A stretch of DNA of 64,000 bases from NCBI GenBank assembly GCA_963422465.1, contig OY730169.1, forward strand, positions 992,001 to 1,056,000, given 5' to 3'. The notes beneath the pieces are model-generated. The model was given only the letters and a program-made list of their open reading frames with translations, was not told the origin of the DNA and searched no databases. Positions 57,813-64,000 of the stretch are shown in pieces; the stretch's first letter is position 1, and each line of letters begins with the position of its first letter. Origin of the DNA: Lichina pygmaea. Its lineage: Eukaryota; Ascomycota; Lichinomycetes; Lichinales; Lichinaceae. The translations under genes were made by a program, and so were the position numbers.

Positions 57813-57965
57813 GCAGGAGGGTACCTACGTACCTGTGCGGACACTGCTGCAGGGAGGGGTCTTGCCCTAGGGCTAGGTGCTGGTCACCTGACCTAGAGCT
57901 TTCCCCACCAGTGTATCTTACTTGGCTAGTTTTAGAATAGAATAGAAGTTCAATACAACACTAAC
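57813..57965 (+). mobile_element. LINE family A, 3' tail fragment
   Basis: The right end, GGCTAGTTTTAGAATAGAAT then AGAAGTTCAATACAACAC, resembles the 3' end of the element at 9877-11620 (GCTAGTTCTGAAG...GAATTCAATACAATACA). An 8-bp direct repeat ATCTAAGA (57805-57812 and 57966-57973) may be its target-site duplication, which would make it a 5'-truncated copy of about 150 bp. The left boundary is uncertain. Confidence 0.45.
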
Positions 57966-58080
57966 ATCTAAGATCAATTGCAGTTTGATTATTGGCAGGT
58001 GTCTTGAGTTGGTGAGTAGTAGGAGTGATGAGGTAAGTAACTCTGTCAGTGGTCAAACAAGCAAGACATCAAGACAATAG

Positions 58081-58600
58081 TGTTACGACCCCTGGGACGG
58101 GAGCCACTCATTTATAGGCAATCAGGCCACGGGCCAGGCAAGAGGACACCATGGAAGTCAAGTGACCAACCAATAAGGGGTCACGTGACTGTCGAGACAC
58201 ACACGGGCGGCTCGACGCAGCATGCATGAAGCATCAAGACAATCTCACCAGTCTCGATGCAGGATGCAGGAAGCATCAAGACAGCCTCACCAGTCTCGAC
58301 GCAGCATGCATGAAGCATCAAGACAATCTCACCTGTCTCGACGTAGAATGCATAACATGGTGGGACTGTCGAGACAATCTCACCTGTCTTGACGCAGGGT
58401 GCATAACATGGTGGGACTGTCAAGACAATCTTACCTGTCTCGACATCGAGACTGTCAAGACAATCTTGATTGTCTTGACTGGCCAGCACTATATAGTCCA
58501 GCGATAGTTCTCTTATGGAACGATCATCTTCAACTCATGTTGTGATCCAGACAACTAGATCTACTTTAATACAATTCTTTTGTACAAAGCCACTGATCAG
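58081..58600 (+). repeat. 5' LTR of the Ty3/gypsy element, with tandem repeats
   Basis: Begins TGTTACGACC; the right end is approximate because the 3' LTR is not in view. Between about 58215 and 58445 it carries tandem units of 42 bp (three) and then 51 bp (two), each containing a CAAGACAATCTCACC-like core. A TATATAG box lies at about 58490. Confidence 0.7.
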
Positions 58601-59429
58601 GTGTCATCACCACTATGTTCCACCAAACCCTTTCACACTCCTTGACACTCCTCTCCTGCGAGAACCAACCCGCCTTCCACCTCTCGCCCTAATCCTATAC
58701 TCGGATAGGACAGTATGGTACAGACCACAATACTTTGAAGACCCTCAAGAATGAGTACCTCAGGAGCAACCAACCCCAACTTCCCAGATAGAAAGATTAG
58801 CGTTGCCAAGCCAGACCTGTTCTATGGTGAAAAGAACAAGGTTGACGACTGGCTCATGCAACTCCAAGTCTACTTCCAATTCCAACCAGAGACAAAGCTG
58901 CCTAAAGAGAAGTGGCCCCTCTTCGCAACCACTTACATGAGAGGTAATACTTATTGATGGATCAAGCTCTACGTCAACAAACATCTCTCAGGAAACAGAG
59001 ACCACGACAGCACAACAGAATGGATGACAAAATAGACATGATTTAAGGATAAGATCAAGAGGATCCTTAGACTATCTAACAAAAACAAAGTGGCTATACG
59101 AATAATCCAGCACATCAAACAACAATGCTCAGCCGCAGAGTACACCACACAGTTCAAACAATACTCAGTACTGACTGATTGGGATGACAACACCCTGATG
59201 GTCATGTACTGACGTGGACTCAAGGAAAACATGAAGGATGAAATCACCTTCGACGGATAAGCAGTCAACACACTGGATAAACTTATTGCACAAGCAATCA
59301 ACATCAATGACAAACTGTTCAAGTGAGTGATAGAGAAACACCACAACAGAGGATACAGCCACCCCGCATGGCATGTGAGCAACCACTACAAACTGCCTAA
59401 CAAGGCGCTGCCACATGATCCATATAGCT

Positions 59430-62424
59430 TTTTTTGATTTGATTTGATTCTTACACTGTTTGTAGCTTTACAGCCATGCAGATCTTCCAGCTAATAGTGA
59501 ACTTCTTCAGAAAACCTTTAAAGGAATAAAAACTGAAGACAGGGAGGTGACTAGAAAGTGTAGCAAAAGGAAATCTTGTAGTGTCTGGTAGGAAAAGCTT
59601 CTAGATGTTGGAGTGTGAATAGTGAAGTTTGAAAGCCAGATTAAATTGGTTTAGTCTTTTCAAAGACATAAACCAGTACAGAAACTTCTGTAGAAGCTCT
59701 GGGTTTGAAATAATAGTAGTGAAATCTTGGGGGTTAAAGAGAGCATGTTGTCTTTGACTTGAGTAGAGAGAGCATGAAGAGGTGATATGCTTTACTGTCT
59801 CTTCTGCTTGACCACACATGCATAGGGGGGTAGGAAAGTCAGGGACTCCAGCTCTGAAAAGAAAACTTGCTAGACTAATTCTCCCAGTTCTGGTTTGCAG
59901 TAGTAGACTTGCCTCAGCTTTCTGTAGCTCTTTGTAGAGCTTTAGGTTGTTGTAGTGAGGTTTTTGGCAAAACACCTGCCATCCAGCATAGCCTTTTCTT
60001 TTCTTCTCCTCCCATTGGTTTTCCCACTCTTTAGTAAAGAGTATTTGTAGTTCTTTCTTTGAACTAGCCTGGTTAGTAGTTATTTGACTTAACCAAGTGA
60101 ACTTCCAATTAGGAGAGATAGTTGAGCATTTCTTTAAAGGTTTCCTCAGTGAAGAAGCATAGGAAGAAATAGTAGAAAAGGTACTGTCAAGAAAGTCTTT
60201 CAGAGAGGAGGTTTGGATAGAAGATAGAAAACAAGCTGTGCGAAATTTAAAATAGAGATCTAGAGGTAAAAGAAAAAGCTCACTCTCTAATAGAAAAGAA
60301 GGAGTGGCTTTGAAAGCACCCCCAATAAGTCTCAGACATTTGTTTTGGAATATGATAAGAGAGGAAATATTAGAGGATTTTCTGAGTGGGTTGAACCAAA
60401 TTCCCACTGCATAGCTCAGTACAGATCTGAGTATTGCAGTGTACACAAGGCGTGCTGTGAGAACTGGAAAGCCCCAGGTGGAGTAAGAGGTTCTAGAAAG
60501 AGAAGATAGTGCTTTTTGTGCTTTTTGAAGAATAATTCTCTGGTGTTTGTGCCAGTGGAGTTTGGCATCCAGGTACACTCCCAATACTCGCACTTCTTCT
60601 TTTGGTTTTAGAATCACATTCCCAAGTCTAAGCTTGAGCTGCAGATTGTCTGATCTTCTTCTGGAAAAATGAAGTATTTCATATTTCTCAGGAGAGAAGA
60701 CCATTCCATGTCTTGCAGCCCAAGATAGACATTTAAGATGTGTATTCTTCAACTTCAGAAGGTTGCTTTTAAGAGAGTGTCCAAATGCAAGCAGATTTGT
60801 ATCATCTGCAAATCCCAGAGCAGAAACACCAGTAGTAGGAGAATGTACAGTCTCATGAAGTTCAGAAATATAGAATAGAAAAAGAATAGGAGACAAAGGG
60901 GAACCTTGGGGAACTCCACAGTGAATAGGAATAGAAGAGGACTCAGAGTCATCAAAAACTAGAGTGGTGGTACGTCTGGTACAGAAAGAGAAGATCCAAG
61001 AAGTTAGCCAGAGAGGGATTCCTTTTCTCTCCAGAATCTTTTGAAGAATCTCTGGAAGAACTCTGTCATATGCTTCTGAGATGTCCAGAGAAAGTAGAGA
61101 TGCAACCATGCCTTCTTTCCAGACTTTTTCCACTTGGGAAGTTAGAAGGAAAAGTGCTGATTCAGTTGATCTGCCTTTCCTGAACCCCATCTGGATTTCT
61201 GGCAAGAGTTTAGCCTCTTCTGCTACCTTGCTTAGTCTGGCTGCTGTAATAGCTTCCATCAGCTTGCCAGTTGTGTTTAGCAGAGCTATAGGGCGCCAGG
61301 CCACAGTTGAGCTATGCCGAGGCATAGCGCAGAGTCGACATCCCGTGCAGGGTCTCTGCCACACTTCCCCGCAGTCCTGAGGTCTTTTGCGCTCCGCCGT
61401 GTACGCTCACCCCTAGGTCCTGCTTCGGAGCGCCGGGTTGCCAGCCCGGAGCCCACGCTCCAACTGCAGTTTGCTCCTTGAGCCCGTCATTTGCAGCCTG
61501 AGCCTGCACTCTGTACGGACCGGCATGCGCTTCCGTCCTCTCGGGCCATATAGACAGTCTCGTAGTAGGCCCAGACCCTACTGCCATCACTGCCATTATA
61601 TGCCACGCCCTGCAGCTCTCGCTGTTTCGTGTTATCTCTGTAGATCTCTCGTACAGAGGCCGACCATGCCTCGCAGGCTCTACAGACCCTGCAGGCCATG
61701 CCAGCACCTGCAGGACCGCCTTTCCAGCCCACTAACCAAGTAGGGAGAAGTCTCCGTCTGCCCGCTGTTGCCTGTGGGACCCCGGATGTACGTGGTGGCC
61801 CACTGGAGAACCTCCAGTGCCCTAGCCCCGGTCCGTAGGTGGCCCGAAGAGAATCCGTGGCAAGACCTTAGGCAAAACCATCAAGCCAGCACTTTGACTA
61901 TCACACGGCCCTTAGGTACTGGAGTGGCGGAAACCCTTCGTGCCACCTGCTCGCCTTCTTTAACACGTAGTCCCTGTTCGATTAACAACACCGCGGTACA
62001 GACATCGCTCCCCTCCTAGAACAAGATCCTCGATGCATCAGCTGCTGGAGACTCTGCCAGAAGGGGGGTGTGCAATAGGAACTCCTCTCGTCTACTCCAG
62101 AGGTGCCCTGTCGGGTGTCTAGACTTCACATCCACCAGTTGCAAGGCTGGCTTCGGGCTGTAGCGTACACGGTAGACATCTGTCGGGTGGTTTTCATAAC
62201 CAGTTTGGTCGAAGTCCTCTGTTCTGCTGATGTCGCTTCACAGGGGTGTCCAGAGTGCCTGCACGACACCTCCGGTGGCTTGTCACTCCACGGGCACCAG
62301 CAGCTCAACCAGTGACTCAATTAGCTCTCGGTGCAGCGACTACAAGCAGCTTGGGAGACTGCCTGCCATCGCTGCCCCGAGGTTCCCAGCCTGCACCGCG
62401 TGGAGGTTTGAGTCTTCGCAGGCC
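59430..62424 (-). mobile_element. Composite LINE (family B) nested in the Ty3/gypsy gag region
   Basis: A 3.0 kb insertion flanked by a perfect 13-bp duplication GATCCATATAGCT (59417-59429 and 62425-62437). On the minus strand its 3' end has the tail GTAAGAATCAAATCAAATC followed by an A run; that tail and the 3' region match the fragment at 38713-38960. The 3' 1.9 kb encodes a LINE reverse transcriptase. The 5' 1.1 kb (62424 to about 61320) is much richer in G+C and shows no LINE domain. The reverse transcriptase begins abruptly at AWRPIALLNTTGKLMEAI without the upstream endonuclease, so the LINE part is 5'-truncated and joined to unrelated sequence. One duplication encloses both parts, so they inserted together. 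Confidence 0.8.
59601..61364 (-). CDS. LINE reverse transcriptase (partial ORF2)
   Basis: An open frame of 587 codons without interruption. Reverse-transcriptase blocks appear in order: AWRPIALLNTTGKLMEAI, FRKGRSTESALFLL, SLLSLDISEAYDRVLPE (motif A, catalytic Asp), GVPQGSPLSPILFLFY (motif B), LGFADDTNLLAFG (motif C, FADD), the EKYEILHF thumb-side block, and a C-terminal CCHC zinc motif CMCGQAEETVKHITSSC. No RNase H is seen. The first 16 codons or so belong to the foreign 5' segment, and the endonuclease is absent, so the protein is incomplete although its reading frame is clean. The frame has low G+C and biased codons compared with the host genes. An unbroken frame suggests a recent insertion. 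Confidence 0.85.
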   Translation of the reverse strand: MWQRPCTGCRLCAMPRHSSTVAWRPIALLNTTGKLMEAITAARLSKVAEEAKLLPEIQMGFRKGRSTESALFLLTSQVEKVWKEGMVASLLSLDISEAYDRVLPEILQKILERKGIPLWLTSWIFSFCTRRTTTLVFDDSESSSIPIHCGVPQGSPLSPILFLFYISELHETVHSPTTGVSALGFADDTNLLAFGHSLKSNLLKLKNTHLKCLSWAARHGMVFSPEKYEILHFSRRRSDNLQLKLRLGNVILKPKEEVRVLGVYLDAKLHWHKHQRIILQKAQKALSSLSRTSYSTWGFPVLTARLVYTAILRSVLSYAVGIWFNPLRKSSNISSLIIFQNKCLRLIGGAFKATPSFLLESELFLLPLDLYFKFRTACFLSSIQTSSLKDFLDSTFSTISSYASSLRKPLKKCSTISPNWKFTWLSQITTNQASSKKELQILFTKEWENQWEEKKRKGYAGWQVFCQKPHYNNLKLYKELQKAEASLLLQTRTGRISLASFLFRAGVPDFPTPLCMCGQAEETVKHITSSCSLYSSQRQHALFNPQDFTTIISNPELLQKFLYWFMSLKRLNQFNLAFKLHYSHSNI

Positions 62425-64000
62425 GATCCATATAGCTATGCACCCATGGAACTGGATGCAGTCCACCACAAGGGAAGGTTCACGAAGGGAAGGAATAACA
62501 AAAAAGGGAAAGCACTGAAGTGCTATGCCTGTGGCAAGCTAGGCCACATGGCAAAAGACTGTTATTCAAAGAACAAGGTGCACTGACAGCAACTTAATAT
62601 ACTCGACGGAGACTGGAATGTCATCAAGCCAGAGGACCCACCAGGAGAGGCTCAGCTATCCCTCAAACAATGGGACAACTACGATCAGATATTAGAAGCA
62701 GCCCACCAACTGGCAACATCAGGAGGCAAGGACCTACCAGAACAGACAGGTCAGGACAAGGGATAGGAGCTCTTAACCACCTCTGATAGGGACTGAGACA
62801 AACCCACGTCTATCAAAGAAGAAATACCACAAGGAAGCTATGCTTACAGCATGGACCCACAAAACCTATAGCACAGTGAACTACAGTGGAGGTTTTGCAC
62901 GAAGCACTACTGCACCTACCACGAACAACTACAAAGGTACGGAGGACATTCACCCTACCGCGCCACCTACCACAAACATTGAGTCAATTGCAAGAAGGAT
63001 GTGTGTGAAACCTATCTCTGGGACAAACACCAACACACCGCATTCCCTGGGCACACACATGATTGGCACAAACACCTTATGTTTCTACAGCAAGGCAACA
63101 ACCACAACTGCTATGTCAACAATTGGCAGTACTGCCTCAAGCCTGGATGTGACAAGCATCAGCAAGACAAATTCATGAACAGATTCCTCAGAACTGATGG
63201 GAATAGCTGGACCTATTGCCCAGTCAGTGGAAAGACACTTCAATCAGGAAAAGACTGAACTCTCTTGTCAAGGGGTGACATCAGGAGTTCAACAACATGA
63301 CCCCTAGCAACACAAAGCACCTGCGATTACCTGTGTCACTACACGCCAACACGCTGATACAGACATACACACTTGCTGACTCTGGAGCCAGTGGAAACTA
63401 CATCTCAAGACAACTTTACAATACCCTTGGCACTGGAAAGAGACGCAAGCGATAGCTCTATCAGCTCACAATAGCAAATGGACAGACAGAGCTAGTCTGC
63501 CATAAGACACAGCCAATGGAAATAGTTACTGGACACTATGCTGAAAGGATCCACCTTGATATTGTCAAGTTGGCCACTCAGGATATCTATTTGGGGATGC
63601 CTTGGCTAAAGAAGTACAACCCAGTTATTAACTGGAGGACAGAAGTACTCACATTTAGGAACTACACTAACAACACAGCTTGGACCTGTTACCAGCCGCA
63701 GAAGGTGTGGACAGATAAGGGAAGAAGTCCTCAGTGGAACCTCACCAACAGAAAGAATGACTCTTAAGAGAAGAGGTCTGCCTTGACAGGCACACCCCAG
63801 AACCAGGTGGCCAAACAGTCAGAGATGAAGAGAGAGGAAGTTGTCAACTCTCTGGAGATCCCTGAAGAGTACTGACCTGGGTATAATAACTTCTTTCAGG
63901 AAGAGACAACAACAGCAGTGTTGCCTAAGCACCAACCTTGGGATCATGAGATCAAGTTGCAACCAGGGACAGAGCCAGGATTTGGACCAATTTACCAGTT

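Larger units (their letters stand above)
55109..58080. other. Intergenic with (CA)n, MITE copy 2 and a LINE tail
   Basis: About 3 kb. Apart from the listed repeats I see GTACGTA palindromes (56250, 56560, 57065, 57130) and no recognisable gene. Confidence 0.5.
58081..64000 (+). mobile_element. Ty3/gypsy LTR retroelement, broken, runs off the window
   Basis: A fossil Ty3/gypsy element. Its 5' LTR starts TGTTACGACCCC at 58081 and ends near 58600. A gag region follows, recognisable from the capsid-like start after 58751 and, beyond a nested LINE, from a single CCHC zinc knuckle at about 62520-62570. A protease region lies at about 63300-63770, and the start of the reverse transcriptase near 63920-64000. 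Integrase and the 3' LTR would lie outside the window. The coding part in view is broken, with roughly ten interruptions plus the LINE insertion, so it is not functional. It is old enough to have decayed but still easily recognised. Confidence 0.85.

Noticed and set aside
58200-58450. A CRISPR-like array
   Set aside because: The regularly spaced similar units are contiguous tandem repeats inside an LTR, without unique spacers, in a eukaryotic genome.

Overview
The window is nuclear DNA of a filamentous ascomycete (Pezizomycotina, most likely a Sordariomycete). I infer this from short GT-AG introns (54-150 bp) in most genes and from typical single-copy fungal genes: ATP synthase subunit g, L-arabinitol dehydrogenase, MRH4, SFP1, DUS3, BAP31/YET3, KIN4, MDM12 and GWT1. 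A fungal rhodopsin-domain membrane protein and a fungal ankyrin family point the same way. Intergenic DNA is rich in GTAC/TACGTA palindromes and in long poly-G/poly-C runs. I cannot name the species.

Layout. 1-6172 is gene dense: the start of a metallo-beta-lactamase-fold gene, ATP20 (-), L-arabinitol 4-dehydrogenase (+, divergent from ATP20) and the mitochondrial helicase MRH4 (+). 7470-8960 holds a six-exon rhodopsin-domain protein. 8961-14469 has no host gene that I can recognise. It contains a 1.7 kb LINE derivative with target-site duplications, a MITE copy and a purine-rich tract. 14470-16841 is an SFP1-type zinc-finger gene whose 5' end is lost in a 200-base assembly gap. 19181-24976 holds DUS3 (-), a seven-exon MFS transporter (+) and a BAP31/YET3 homologue (+). 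26865-30250 is a decayed ankyrin gene. 33202-37359 is a KIN4-type kinase, followed by an intergenic stretch with six poly-G/C runs and a truncated LINE copy. 39334-42462 is a GH31 alpha-glucosidase (-). 43935-45628 is a nine-exon short-chain dehydrogenase (-). 46257-51251 holds a lysine methyltransferase (-), MDM12 (+) and GWT1 (+). 51252-58080 is nearly empty apart from a 48-residue cysteine-rich ORF, a second MITE copy and a LINE 3' tail. 58081-64000 is a broken Ty3/gypsy retroelement that leaves the window. A 3 kb composite LINE is inserted in its gag region.

The host genes do not form a pathway cluster; they are mostly housekeeping. MDM12 (ER-mitochondria lipid contact), GWT1 (GPI anchor synthesis in the ER) and the BAP31 homologue (ER membrane) share a compartment but not a regulon. 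I found no convincing new defence or biosynthetic system. The most interesting signals are in the mobile DNA: the chimeric LINE inserted as one unit, an ORF1-only LINE derivative, a two-copy MITE family, and poly-G runs, one of which grew inside a LINE remnant.
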